Of a DNA stretch of 64,000 nucleotides, positions 21,850 through 33,816 are shown one piece after another. The notes under the pieces were generated by a model. It searched no databases. It was not told the origin of the DNA and saw only the letters and a list, made by a program, of their open reading frames with translations. The translations under genes and the position numbers were made by a program. Origin of the DNA: Sanderia malayensis (taxonomy: Eukaryota; Cnidaria; Scyphozoa; Semaeostomeae; Pelagiidae); the NCBI GenBank assembly GCA_013076295.1, contig RQOL01000906.1, positions 1 through 64,000 of the forward strand, written 5' to 3'. How positions within the stretch are numbered: the stretch's first letter is position 1; every line of letters begins with the position of its first letter.

Positions 21850-23347
21850 TTGTTGGGGATATGAATCTTGGCCGGTATTGTTCTAAACAATGAAAGATCG
21901 AGTAAGTCTGAGCCAATCAAAACTTGCATCATTGGAGCATGCGCAGAATGTAGTGCAAATGTTTCACTCCGAGTTCCTAGGCCAAGGTTGTGTTTTTGTT
22001 GCACTGAAAGGATTTCGGATTTCTTCAGGGTTTAGTGTTCCATTGGACCGGTTGGATAGCTTTCTAATTGGTCAGTTAGATGGGGAGCGTTGGTCTAGAT
22101 AGCGAGGAAACGGTTTGACAGCACAAATTCGCTGTAGAAGGCCTGTGAGTAATACTTGTCTGTTCTTGTTTGACCGACAATCACTTACCTTAAATTCAGA
22201 TTAATATAATTTAGCAACAATTAATTAAGGTTTAAAATTGCGATCAAGAAACAGAGCGATCAAGATAAATTATTCAATAATTTAGATACGTGTTTCATCA
22301 ACAATTTAGTAAGAGTAAGGAATTGTTTTACTCTTGTTTAAATTTAAATAAAAATCTAAAAAGAAAAAAAGATAAAAATTTAATAAAAGTACCTAAAAGT
22401 ACAATCATAAAAGTACCCTTTCTTACCATGCTGATAATAGTGAAGCAGTGTCAAACCTTCTCACATTTGAAGAGTGGGTGTCTTTACAAAATATAGTTGG
22501 GTGAAATCACATGGACTTGTCAAATGTGAATAAATGGTAAATACTGTTGTACATAAATGTTTCTTAAGAATCTGTTTTGTTGACTTGGTGGTTCTGTTTG
22601 GTTCAGTTTGTAAATAAATGTTTGTTCACATTCTGTTTTGTTGACCTGCTGGTTTTGTTTGGTTCAGTTTGTAAATAGACCTCTTCATGGACTGTGACCT
22701 TGACGTGGTGAAGATGCTTGTGTAACTCTTCAACCCATTAGAGCTTTACTAGCTGGAGCACTACCTGCTCCTTTGTAGGGCTACCCTTGCTAGGCAGATC
22801 AATGGTTAGAGTTCCGACAAAATCAGTCCGCTTTACAAATTTTTAATTAATAAAATATTTGTAAGAAATTCAACTCTCATCAATGAAAAGTTGAGAAAAC
22901 TCTGTACTTGGTCAAATTCATTTCTGAGGAGCATATTCTTTACAGTGGATGAGAGCTCTTACAAATCGTAATTTCATTTTCACTTTGTCACTTGATGCAT
23001 ATTATTATTCACATGCAAGCATACATAAATGCAACTTGATGGCCTCGTTCCTTCCCTCGAAGTATTGTTGATAATTCGAGGTATAGTTCATTAATATCAA
23101 GTCAACACTTTGGTAGTGAAATGAATACATACGCAGTTCTCATAAAATTTCTTTTTTCCGTTTGTGTACTTGAACATTTTAATCTTGCACCGCAGCTCCC
23201 CTGTTGCTTGCCGCCATTAAACTTTCACTTCTGTACTTCGCAAGTTTGAAATTTCGCTTTGTAAAGCCCTACTACGCATGCTCCAATGATTCAAAAACGA
23301 CGTCATGCCTAATTCCAAAGACTTACTACGGTTCATATCCCCAACAA
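21850..23347. mobile_element. TIR element with 4-bp GATA target duplication
   Basis: Starts TTGTTGGGGATATGAA and ends TTCATATCCCCAACAA, a perfect 16-bp inverted repeat, flanked by GATA (21846-21849 and 23348-23351). A second inverted match lies inside each end (CATTGGAGCATGCG near 21931, CGCATGCTCCAATG near 23275). The 1.5-kb interior has no transposase frame. It contains a two-copy ~65-bp tandem repeat (22553-22677, TTTGGTTCAGTTTGTAAATA) and a stretch at 22680-22790 (GACTGTGACCTTGACGTGG) that looks like the 5' end of a LINE. Superfamily not assigned. Confidence 0.6.
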
Positions 23348-23371
23348 GATAATGAAACAAATTGAATATAC

Positions 23372-24195
23372 GGGCCCATCTACACGAGAGCTTGAAACAT
23401 GACCAAGTCCGTCTAACCCAGCGTGTTGCGTAATGCAATTATCTAATGAATGCGTATCCGACTTGAAATGTTCCAAATTTTTAGCAACAGGGTCTCTTCT
23501 CATCAAGTAAGACCTGTCAGCAACAAGCAAATTAACATGTAAACATGTATATCATGGTCGCGCTCATTTTGTTTCATTCAAGTACAAACGCATTCAAAAA
23601 ACAACACGTTCAAACAAAATTGAAACTTCTATCCCAATGGCTGGCTTTAGACGTATTGCAAACAACAAATTCAATGACGTGGAAGATAACGATGAATTAT
23701 ATGAAGATTCTCAAGATCAGTATTTTGAACAACAAGATTGTATACATATTGTGGAACTGCCTGATTGCTGTGATCTGCATTTGATAGTTTTTTATGTTAA
23801 GCATGTTAGCAGCAAATGACACAAGCTATGCATTCTGATACAATCTCTACTTTGTTCGAGAATATAAACAAGGGAGAAACATAATATATTCCTCGTCCCA
23901 TATTTTGTCATCGAATCGTCCCTCGTCCCTCGATGTTGTACATCGAATAGAAGACAAAATAATTCATCATGACAGGCGAGATTAGTGAAACAATAGAAAT
24001 AAGAACGTTGAGCACCTCAGTGAGGTGCTCAACTTGGCCAAGCGGCTTCTTTCATTTGTCATCAAAATCGTGCTCACAAAAAGTGATCAAAAATGACCAT
24101 CTACACGGGTAGGGATGCTCATTCCAGGTGCTAATTCGCTTAATCCCTTGAAGAACTTGAGCATGCCTGTTTTTTGCTCTCGTGTAGATGGGCCC
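23372..24195. mobile_element. Harbinger-type MITE
   Basis: An 824-bp insertion bounded by GGGCCCATCTACACGAGAGC and its complement. The flanks TAC and TAT are nearly identical 3-bp duplications; in the uninterrupted neighbour repeat this site reads GAATATATGACAAC. A 3-bp T-A-rich target and a GGGCCC-type terminus fit PIF/Harbinger. It contains no transposase. Confidence 0.7.
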
Positions 24196-24320
24196 TATGA
24201 CAACGAAACAAATTAATAGAAAATAATGAATATATGATAACGAAACAAATTGAATATATGACAACGAAACAAATAGAAAATTAACAGAAAATAATGAATA
24301 TATGTCAACGAAACAAAACA
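24196..24320. repeat. AT-rich tandem repeat, right part
   Basis: Two to three degenerate units containing GACAACGAAACAAAT and GAAAATAATGAATATATG. Same repeat as at 21720-21845; together they were one array before two elements landed in it. Confidence 0.7.
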
Positions 24321-24694
24321 ATTACGAGTCTTACAGCGCAACCCCAAAGCTGCGCAACGCAGCCATGGTGCTCGCACCTAAATGGGGCTGCACCACAGCT
24401 GGTACTTGCACCAGCATTGGCAAAAAAAAGGAATTTTTCGTTTTCCTCTTAATGCAGTTTTGGTATATGTGGTAGTATGTGTTAGCCAATCTTGTGTGTA
24501 TTTGGCCGGCTGGTCAATATATCGTCTTTCTTCCTTGGAAACAATCACCAATGGGTTTGGTCCGTTACCTCGCAAGCTTGTACCGCAACCAAAGCATTTT
24601 GTTGTCAGCTTGTGGCAGAATCTCAGAGGATATATAATGTACGTACCAGGTAGTGGATCAGGTAATTGCACATACCCTGTAAGCGGTTGCTGTT

Positions 24695-24815
24695 GTTCCT
24701 GCTGTTGTTGTGGCTGTTGTTGTTGTTGTTGCTGCTGTTGTTGTTGCTGTTGTTGTTGCTGCTGTTGCTGTCGTTGTTGCTCCTGTTGCTGTTGTTCTTG
24801 TTGTCGTTGTTGCAG
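24695..24815 (-). repeat. CAG/CAA polyglutamine tract
   Basis: About 40 CAG and CAA codons on the minus strand in the transposase tail. The matching tract of copy A is cut by the window edge at 1-40. The long cysteine-only open frame on the opposite strand is an artefact of this tract. Confidence 0.9.
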
Positions 24816-27800
24816 CGCTGCCGGATTCTCTTGTTGCGTATATGATGTTGTTACATGGGTTGTTTTTTTCCGACCACCTTTTCTTCTCTGCGTAGCTTTA
24901 CTTGCCTTCTTGCCGGTGTTATTTGGCTCATCCACATTTGCTAGGCTATGCAAATTTGGGGTAGCAGTTTTTGTGATCCAGTTGTAGAACAGCTTTAATC
25001 TGTCAATGCTCTGCTACAGCAATTCCATGTTGACAAATTTTGTAAGCCTTGAATCGCCAACAAGATGGGGAACACTCAATCTTCCCATTGCCATATGATT
25101 TGACTATAAATGGTTCTGCTTGGTTTTCCTTGTTCGTCACTATGAATACATCCATGGTGGAGGATCCTGGTGCCTGAATAACATCGTTTCCAGACGTAAG
25201 CAAATTGTACGCATACTCCGACATGCAGGATAAAATAGCCGTGTTTGGATATAAAATGCCACTTTCTGCTGGTGTGACGGACAGCTTACAGCTAGGTCGT
25301 TGTGATTCAATGTCGTCGTCAGCAACTATTGCCGTGCATTGTTGCGAGGGCTGCGGGGCAGCTGGGTGAGCCATTGCGTTTATTGCGACTACCTGGGCTT
25401 TGTTGAATTTTTCCAGAAGCTTTTTTCGCTGAGCTGGATTCATTAGGTAAAAGCGCCTCTCATCCACTTTGAATTGCTCATACTCTGGGGCAATTTCATA
25501 CTGGCCCTTTCCGGCAAGTGCCAAGCAAACCTCTTGCTCTTGCTGTCGAACAACTGTATGAATATTTTGCACAACTTGACTTAATGTTTGCTTTTTTCTG
25601 TCGTTTGCTGCCTTCAAAACATTGTTCATGCTTTCGTTTGCATTCTGTGTGTATGCTTTGGGTGGGTATCCCAGTCCAGCGATTGCCCGAATTTCTGCTG
25701 TCATGCATGATTTTATAAGACCTTTCTTATGCACGTTAAAGTAGTTGTAGAACATTTCTACCTTGGGATGACGCTTTAACCAGATTTCTTTCAAACTTTG
25801 CAATTTTACTTCAACTTCATCACCATCCCAGGAATCGACTATACCAGGTTTCCTTTTATCTCCTATGTCACGGCCAAAAATATCAATCACATACAATTTC
25901 TTTATCTCTTTGTCGACTCTCATCTCAGCAAGTTTTGACTCTACATTTCCTCTCACATGCAGGTCACATAACAGATGATATCCATCAGGGATACAGCATT
26001 TCCAGGGCTCACTGACATTTACCTCTCCATCAGTACCATAGACTTTGATTCTTCTTAGCTCTGGCTTCAACTCTAGCATGTGACTTGGTAAACGAAAATA
26101 CGTGCCAAATGTCTTACCGGTGTGAAGGAGGCACGGTCCAAGAAAAACTGGATGTGTTGTGGTGCCTTTAATATGCAACATGAGGTGATGGTATGTCGTT
26201 ACTGTGACGTAAAACTTTCCCATATTATATGTTGGATCAATGCCAACAATGGAAGTGTTCTCGGCGTTTGTGCAGAACCTTCCAAGATCATTGTGTTGAC
26301 GATCGTTTCCTACATAAACATGCTGTTCTGGAGCACAGGAAACAGACCTGACAAATGCAGTTGCTGGATGTCGTTGTCGGGCTTTGCACATGTCTGTTAC
26401 TGTTACTAATTCGTCATGTGAACCTTGTTTGGTTGCGAAGTACTTTAAATTCGATACTTGTTTGCGATCTCTTGCCATATCACCAGCACTGCGTATATTT
26501 GCAAGCCCACCAACACGTTCGAAGGACATTTGCACCAGATTTTTTGGTTTTTCCACAACACATGAAGATTTAAGTCTCTCTTTCACACTTTCTTTTGTTC
26601 TTTGGAAGGGAACATTTTTCTTTGAATTATCATGGGGTAATGTGGGCGTTACATCACGCTCTTCTTGGTCAAAGTAATATTGAAGATAAACATATGGCAT
26701 GCATTTTTTATCTTCATTGTCCACCTTCACAAGAGCTCTATGGAAATCAGGTGCTTCTACATGATGATAGATGAAGCGGGTGGCATGATATGTGCTTCGC
26801 TGCCCGAATTCAGCCATGTCGAGGTCTTTTAAAATGCCATCGTCATTTTCACAGAAATAGTAGTGATGTTTTACTCTAGTGTTTTTCCACTTTCCCATCA
26901 TATCTGTCAAGACGTCTTTCCAGTGGCCAATTTTATCCAAAGATATTAGAAATAAAACATTCTTGGAGACAAAAGTAGGACCAGCACTTGCAACCTTCCT
27001 TTCGTCTCTTGCAAATGCAATGCTTGCAACGGCTTCTTTCGTTGGGACAGGTACCTTGCTGCATTTGTATACAGGAGTGAGAGGGTCGTCATTAAAAAGA
27101 ACCACCTACTGGTGAGTAGCACCAACAGCTACATCTTCAGTTATATCAGTGCTGTCACTTTGAGAGCTAATATCTGTCAAGCTGTCCTCATCCAGGCTAA
27201 TCATAAAAGGAAAAGACAAAGATGTAAAAATGACATAATAGTATTCATCAATAGTTGTTGTCACAACTTTGACAACAAATATTTCTGAGTCTTTTGCTTG
27301 CATCAATTAGGCCAGATTACTTACCGTGCTGCCATATCGTACAGTTTTCTTTTTCTTTTCATTGGCAAGGAAATGTTCTGAAAGCAAAAAGAATATTTCA
27401 GCTATCAAGGCAGTAAAATGTTAAGCCAGTTTGGCTACCCTCAGTAAAACTACTAACAACGAATAACATAGATGGTGCTACTGAGGTTCACGTCGTAATG
27501 TTCTTTGGCAATGTAGCCTTGAAGACGACGAATGCATAGGTGTTTTGTTCACTGGGTAGTATTTTACTGTGCTCAATTTCAATTTCAACTCTGCTATGGT
27601 TGGCTTTTTGAGGGCGTGTTGCTGGAGGTAGGGGATGCCTTTTTCACATTTAAAACTTTAATTTTGTCACTTTTGGCATGACACGCACAAATCGATTGTA
27701 AATGTTGCAATGTGGTGCAAACAAATCAGTTTATAACACAACGAGTTCGCGTAATGAATTGGACATCGAAAAATTTCAAAAATTGTTACAAAAATTGCTG

Positions 27801-28344
27801 CTTGTGTAATTTTTTGCTACACCGGCTTCTTTGCAAATAAGCTTCCGGGAGCTTCTTCAAGGATAGATAAAATCCCTGCAAGTGGCAACCCTGAATATAA
27901 GCAAGAATCAGGGTTGTCAGGAGACAGCTCTTCAGACCAAATAATCCTATTTACGAACATCTCCCACGCAGAGGCCAATTTTTTTTGTCCATGGCTCCTC
28001 CACAGCTGTCTCCTCAGTAGAGATTTGAAAAAAATAAAGCCTCTCTTGACGAAATAGGTTATCATAGAATACATTGAGTTCAAAGGATTCAATGTTGAAA
28101 TGTCCCATTCACCCTCGTTTTCATCCTGGAAATGGTGTCAAAAACATGTCAACAACTAAACACCAAGATTTAACGATCAGTGGAAATTTGCTGTGACCCT
28201 TTTATAAACAACGGCAATTGCAATTCGATTGACTTTCTCCGCCGAAAACAATTCTCGTCATCTTTCGGTAATTGTTGCAAATAATCCCAACAAAGTTTTC
28301 AATTCTAAAGGCCTTCAAATAATCACAATTTGCAGTCCTAAGGT

Positions 28345-28383
28345 GGTCGGGTACAGGTTAAATCTTGAACCTGTACCCGACCC
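28345..28383. repeat. Short perfect hairpin in a MULE intron
   Basis: GGTCGGGTACAGGTT and its complement AACCTGTACCCGACC are separated by a few bases. Copy A keeps only one arm (CCTGTACCCGACC near 3885), so the palindrome arose or was lost after the copies separated. Confidence 0.7.
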
Positions 28384-28898
28384 GACTTAACAGTTTCTGA
28401 ATTTAATGAAAAAAGTTGCAGTGAAAACGATGAAAAAAACTTGGACGTGGCAAAATATTAGAGATTAGTAACTATTAAATATAACGAAGAAAAATCGTCA
28501 ATGCGAAAAATCGTCAATGCGAAAGATCGTCATGTGGAGCCGACAATGTTATGCTTAGCACATAAAACATACTTCCTGTTCTTGAAACTGTTAAACCCGT
28601 AAAGGAAAAACATCTTTTCCCGATTTCTAATGTTTCTTAAATATTTCTAGTGTTTCTTCCTTGTAGTTCTACAAGTTTCTTAAATTTATGCCTTATTCAC
28701 ATTTAAAAATCTAACTTTGTCACTTTGCCATGACACGCACACATCAATTGTAAATGCTGCAATGTGGTGCAAACAAATCAGTTCTTGAAAGAAACGTGTA
28801 TTATATCATATGTATATATTGATATCACATTCCGTTCACAAGAATATACTTCTGCAACGCAGTATAATGGCGACTACGCAGTAACAATGGGCGAGGTT

Positions 28899-29167
28899 AA
28901 AGAAAATTACCCAAGTGATATTTTTGGATGACGCAGAGCCATGATAATAAATTCCTTCAAAATTGGGCACTCAATGTTGATTCCTTACAATAAAATACGT
29001 GCACACTACTATAACTACAAAGCATACAGATTTCGCCTTTCCTTGTATCTTTGTAAATACACACCCATTTTTATATAATAAACCCTTTATAAGAAACCAC
29101 ATGCTCCCATTTTCAAGACTTAAAAAACTTTGGTAGGAGGTTTTGTGACTGAAAGGAGTTGGGAAAT
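28899..29167. other. ~270-bp insertion specific to MULE copy B
   Basis: Copy A reads straight from GGGCGAGGTT to TTCTATGTTG; copy B has about 270 extra bases between them. The extra DNA has no open frame or clear terminal repeat. It lies in the long intron between exons 3 and 4. Confidence 0.6.
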
Positions 29168-30147
29168 TTTCTATGTTGTTTTAACGAGAAAAAATGTCAC
29201 AAACAACTTGCGCACTTCATTCCCACAGATTTGTAACAAATCTCAGCAATGTTAAGAAATTTGCTAAAAAACTTTTTGTGCAATAATTAGGTAAGAAGCC
29301 CTAGAAAACTATGAAACCGTGATACAAAAATTTTGCATAGTATCTTATAAAAAATGAGTGTACCTTTCTTGCCGGAGAATCCGGGCTCTCGGTGTTTTGT
29401 GGCATGCTGTGGCCTTCATCTGTATCGCTCAGGGTAACAATAACGACAAGTAGCAGGCACCATGTATAGTTACAGTCTTTATTACGAATTAACGTTATTT
29501 CAGCTTTCCATATACTAACCTTGAAACAGAAATGGCACGTCTTCTACAATCAGTTTCCCATTTACAATCGTCTTCTTCGAAAAGGTCGTCATCTACAATC
29601 TGCCGAGATAGATAACAAAGAAATTAAACAACGTGGTTGGGTTTTTAACATTGAACTGGTAATGTTATGTAGTAACTTAAGCATCAATTATGAAGAATTA
29701 CAGACTTACCTCTATCTTCGCCATCTTCACTTAAACCACATGAGTATTAGGGCTAAACTGCGCAGTCGTGGAATTCGAATCTAAAGCACGTGATGTTGAC
29801 GATTGTGATGATGATGATGATAATAATATTTATGATATGTGGATAGAAGTTGTCATGTATTGTTGGTCAAGCAACAAACAAGTATTATTTGAGTATTCTA
29901 CCAGCTATACAGCTGATGATATACGGGTTGGGCCCCAGAATAATATTCCAGAAGAAATAGCTACCCTGCTGGATACTAAATAAATTTACCCTTCAATGAT
30001 ACGAAGCTACACAACGTTAACGTAAGTTGTATTGTAATTTCTAAATTTATTGAAATTTTATTCATTATAAAATGTGCACGAATGTTTCTTTATTTGTTTC
30101 GATGCTCACAAGCAATGAAAGGTAATATGGCCACGCCTATGGAACTG

Positions 30148-30400
30148 GAACTAGAACTGGAAGCTGCAAGTTTTATAAAGAGTTACAAATAGTTAACCTT
30201 CTAATCTGCAATGGTTTCTAAAATGTAAATATTTCTAACTAAAAACTAAACAATGCCTGGGTCAAATAGATCATTCGAGTCACTCCCTTACTTCCATTCA
30301 AAGTCACCACTTCGTTCCCAATCTGTCTCCTTTTCGTGTCAAGTACGCCACGATGGAATGTCAAGCAAGCTGGCAGCGGCTCTTTCTAAAAGGGGGAACT
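30148..30400 (+). repeat. ~250-bp segment inverted relative to MULE copy A
   Basis: Counterpart of 5211-5460 in the opposite orientation. The plus strand here has a short frame from ATG at 30253 (M-P-G-S-N-R-S-F-E-S-L-P) ending near 30412. Confidence 0.7.
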
Positions 30401-31420
30401 TTCCTTGTTGATGAGCGTCAAAGCAGATCACGCGATGAAAAACATCAGTGCATGATTAATTCAAGTTAATAAATTTTATATATTAACCAAGATCAGATGC
30501 ATTTCATCTTTGAGACAAAATAGATCTATCCTATCCATGACTCTTCTCAAGATTCTATCAAAAAATTTATAACTCTGTTTATGCCAAACAGAAATTGTGT
30601 TACAATGACATGATCTGAGTAGTTGTGTATTGTGACTATTTGGTCGAATGTGTTCTTACTTGATAAAGATAAATGAAGTAAACTCCAAAAGAAATAATAT
30701 TCATAAAAACAGCAAAATCATGACAAATCGGGCCAGGAGTAACTCGAACCTCGGGTGACTAAGGCCCATTTGCATTCCATAGAAAACTTTGCAACTGTTT
30801 TCTAGCGGTCAAAAACTCAATATACCTGCGCAGTGCAGGGTACAGGGTGTAATAATAACAATAATGATGATAACGATTATAATGATGCGCATGATGACGT
30901 TGATAAGGTTTCCATGTTTCGTTGCTTTAGCTGTTGTTATGTTGTGATATATTCACATTTTGTTGCTATATTTGATGGATGATAACAAACACCGACGTTA
31001 CAATAGCAGAATAGTCTCTCTGCATTTATATGAAATGCTTGAAAATTGTTCTCTCTTACTATCGGTGGTTTCAGATTGCGCAACGCTTCTGAAAAGGGTG
31101 GAATTTTGATTACTGTGCAAAGGTCAATTTCATGGCTCCACAGGAATTCGATTCCTGCCATCACAGTTTCCTTGCTTACGATATGAAAACCTCAGTGATT
31201 TGCAACGACAGCGTGCTTTTTGCGACAAAATTGCTTGCTCGAAAAGCATTTATTTCTGTTCCTATGCTCACCAACCTGCGTTTCATACTTCAAAACAGTG
31301 CCTTTGACTTCGCTACAATAATTACAGTGAAAATAATGCAAATTTGGCAGTTTTAAAGACATGGGTCGTATTTCCTTAGGTCGTATAGTCGTGCGTCCGA
31401 GAGTCCCCGAGTCGTGGAGT

Positions 31421-33065
31421 CCAGCGATTAGAACTACCCACTGGAAACTGCAGACCGTCTTTTCATACGGAAAAATAATAATTGGGATTTCACAATCACA
31501 ACTTGTTTTTCTCGGGTATGAAGCCCGTCAATTTGGCTTTTGTAACAATTTTATGGTGCGTCATCAAGATCTCTAAAGTTATCAAGATAATTGTATATTT
31601 CTGGCCTAGGCCTTCGGGCCGAAGCACTCTCTACACGCTACAAAAGAACCAGAGCGTATATACCCTAAAACGCTACATATACTTCTCATTTTCAGCCGCT
31701 ATTGGCTGGGTTGAAGTATTAGCAACGTTCATAATGTCAAATAGAACGGACATGTTTTGTCTAGAAGTAATGACCGTAGGTCATTTCCTAAAGCAGCTGG
31801 GGAACTGGGTTCCAGGGCAGGTCCCAGGCAGGGATCTAGGGGGCGGAGCACCCGGAAGCTCATGATATTTTATTAACTCAGGGGCCTTAAAATGGCGCAG
31901 AATCCTGAAAATTCTCCTTCCGTACCTTAATATCCCTCATATTCCTCCAGAAATACTTTTTCTGAACCGTTAGAAGAGGATCTCTGTTATTTCATAGCTG
32001 CTTGAGAGAGGTTTTTTTTATCTGTGACTTCAATAAAACTCGGTACGCTGACTTACGTAGTTCACAAGTTCTAACGTGTGGAAGTGTCGGTGTTTCGTCA
32101 TTTTCGCCATTTTCCTTGTCTCACTTTTAGGATTGGGTCGAGTCCGACTATGACATCATAGTGGGAGTCCCTTTTTCCCGTACTGAAGCAACAAATCTGA
32201 CGTCAATTTTCTCTCATACTATGGACTCGATATTTGTTTTTTTTACTTTGATGATTAGAAACAGGTCGGCGCATTAAGTCATTGAAATTTGAAAGGCTTG
32301 TGATGAGTTTGCAGCTGTGGGGAGGAATTACAAAATTCCTATGTAGTGGCTGCTTATTGTGCTCAGTGGCTGTGGGCGTAGGCCGTGCAATGTTAAAACA
32401 GTACGGGATTTCAATAGGATTAAAAACATGATCACAGACTTTTCACAAGAACTGAAAATTGTTAGATTGATATGTGAAACTGAAAAAATATGCCATATCG
32501 ATGTGTTTTGCTTTGCCGTGGAAATACACCGGATAAACCAAAATTTGTAGAGCTTTCAGTTTTATCAGGACGATCGCCCTGAAGCTGTAACGAGAAGAAA
32601 TAGATTTCACCAATTCGCAACGATAGATTTCACCAATTCGCAACGACGGACGAAATTCTAAACTTCGCAGCTAGAAAATGCCAACATGCAACCATCAATT
32701 TCGGTGCAATAACGAAATTCATGTGTGGTAATAAGGAATTGTGTTGCACATTTTCTACACTTGCTGTATCTAATGAAAATCGAATCGCTTCAAGTTTCTT
32801 CAACCACAAAGGTTGACCGACACGGATGGAAATATTAGAATTTGTTATTAACTAGTACGCATTGAAGAAGAAAGACCATCATAGAACGAATAAGAATAAC
32901 CAACTGATCCAACTAATTACAAACGTGAAAGTCATACGATCTGAAACAATAGTACTAAAACAGCAGACAGCATGTCAGCGAGTATTTGATGTATAGCAGA
33001 GATCATAATAATAATAATAATAATAATAATTGAGTTCTTAAAACTCCCACTTGATCTGTGCTATA
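31421..33065. other. Non-coding region between MULE copy B and the copia element
   Basis: No gene recognised. It contains an ~85-bp block at 32118-32200 (GGGTCGAGTCCGACTATGAC) that recurs in inverted orientation at 42520-42600 on the other side of the copia element, and an ATA microsatellite at 33006-33029. A palindromic G-rich patch (GGGGGCGGAGCACCC) lies near 31840. Confidence 0.5.
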
Positions 33066-33071
33066 TATTAA

Positions 33072-33652
33072 TTACTCTATTTTATAAATTCCAAGTTTGT
33101 CTCTGAACTTCTCAAAGGTAACTCTTGGTAAAGCTTTTGTCATTATGTCGGCCAGAATTTCCTCTGTAGGGCAGTATTCAACACAAACTTCTTTCGACTT
33201 CACTCTTTCTCTAACAAAATGATAGCATATGTCAATGTGCTTCATTCGATTTGTGATGCTTTGGATTTCTCGAAAGTTCAATAGCACCTTGATTATCTTC
33301 AAAAAAATTGTTGATTCCTTTTGCTTCAAACCAATATCTGCAAGTAGTCGTCTGAGCCATATGATTTCCTGGCATGCAAGACTTAATGCTATATATTCGG
33401 CTTCAGTTGATGACTTCGCAACTGTAGCTTGTCTCCTACTAGACCAGCTTACAGTGTTGTTCACAATCTGATATACATATCCAGAAGTTGATCTTCTTGT
33501 GTCCAAGTCACCGGCCCAATCAGCATCAGAAAAACCTTGTAACATCTTGTCTTTATAATTTCCATCGAATATCAAGCCATAATTTATTGTACCTTTCAAA
33601 TATCTCAGAACTCTCTTGAGTCCTTCCCAGTGATCTTTTCCAGGCTTCGACA
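33072..33652 (-). pseudogene. Copia RNase H, C-terminal part of pol
   Basis: Carries the copia-type RNase H end: VLRYLKGTINYGL, SDADWAGDLDTRRSTSGYV, SRRQATVAKSSTEAEYIAL and a final conserved KALPRVTFEKFRDKLGI. The metal-binding Asp of SDADW and Glu of STEAEY are present. It is separated from the rest of pol by the gypsy insertion. RNase H removes template RNA during cDNA synthesis. Confidence 0.9.
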
Positions 33653-33803
33653 TGTAGGATAGGTTACCCCCGTCTTTGTACTGTCACCCCCGTATCCACT
33701 GTTTTCCGTATATTCGGTTAGGGCTTGCCTTCTCTCTTCATTTTGTTGTAGTACTCGTATTGTTGAAACCTTAATTCTATTTTGATAAAGTAACTCCATC
33801 ACA
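33653..33803 (+). repeat. Gypsy 5' LTR (151 bp)
   Basis: Begins TGTAGGATAGGTTACCCCCG and ends ACTCCATCACA. It differs from the 3' LTR at about five positions, including TGAAGG versus TGTAGG at the start, so the insertion is old enough to have accumulated changes. Confidence 0.92.
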
Positions 33804-33816
33804 TTACTACAACAGA

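Larger units (their letters stand above)
24378..29724 (-). pseudogene. MULE transposase gene, copy B (six exons, near-intact)
   Basis: Exons at 29724-29710, 29599-29520, 29427-29364, 28125-27823, 27377-27325 and 27196-24378. All introns have GT and AG ends, and phases 0, 2, 0, 0, 2 join in one frame. The small fifth exon gives LPMKRKRKLYDM, a likely nuclear localisation signal. The large exon has the MULE DDE core (VGIDPTYNMGKFY; VYGTDGE; NANESMNN), a SWIM zinc-binding motif (ECSPSCWRF with ICQH) that binds DNA or protein, a polyglutamine tract and a last CFGCG cysteine pair. Two lesions: a TAG at 27108-27106 where copy A has GAG, and a two-base loss just after the SWIM motif (near 25003) that shifts the polyQ tail to another frame. 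With those exceptions the enzyme is full length (about 1,070 residues). Confidence 0.8.
24330..31420 (-). mobile_element. MULE DNA transposon, copy B (nearly complete)
   Basis: Second and longer copy of the element at 1-6340. It starts in DNA just right of the AT-rich tandem repeat and its similarity to copy A ends near 31420. It holds the six-exon transposase gene and the conserved 5' region. Compared with copy A it lacks the hAT-type MITE, has an extra ~270 bp at 28899-29167, and carries the 250-bp segment at 30148-30400 in the opposite orientation. Confidence 0.7.

Noticed and set aside
22680..22790. Possible structured RNA or self-cleaving ribozyme of a LINE 5' end
   Set aside because: The sequence reminded me of LINE 5' ends, but I could not draw a consistent fold by hand; left as a note in the TIR element entry.
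24382..24987. Long open frame rich in cysteine on the plus strand
   Set aside because: It is the antisense of the CAG/CAA polyglutamine tract of the MULE transposase, so the cysteines come from GTT/GCT-type codons of the complement.
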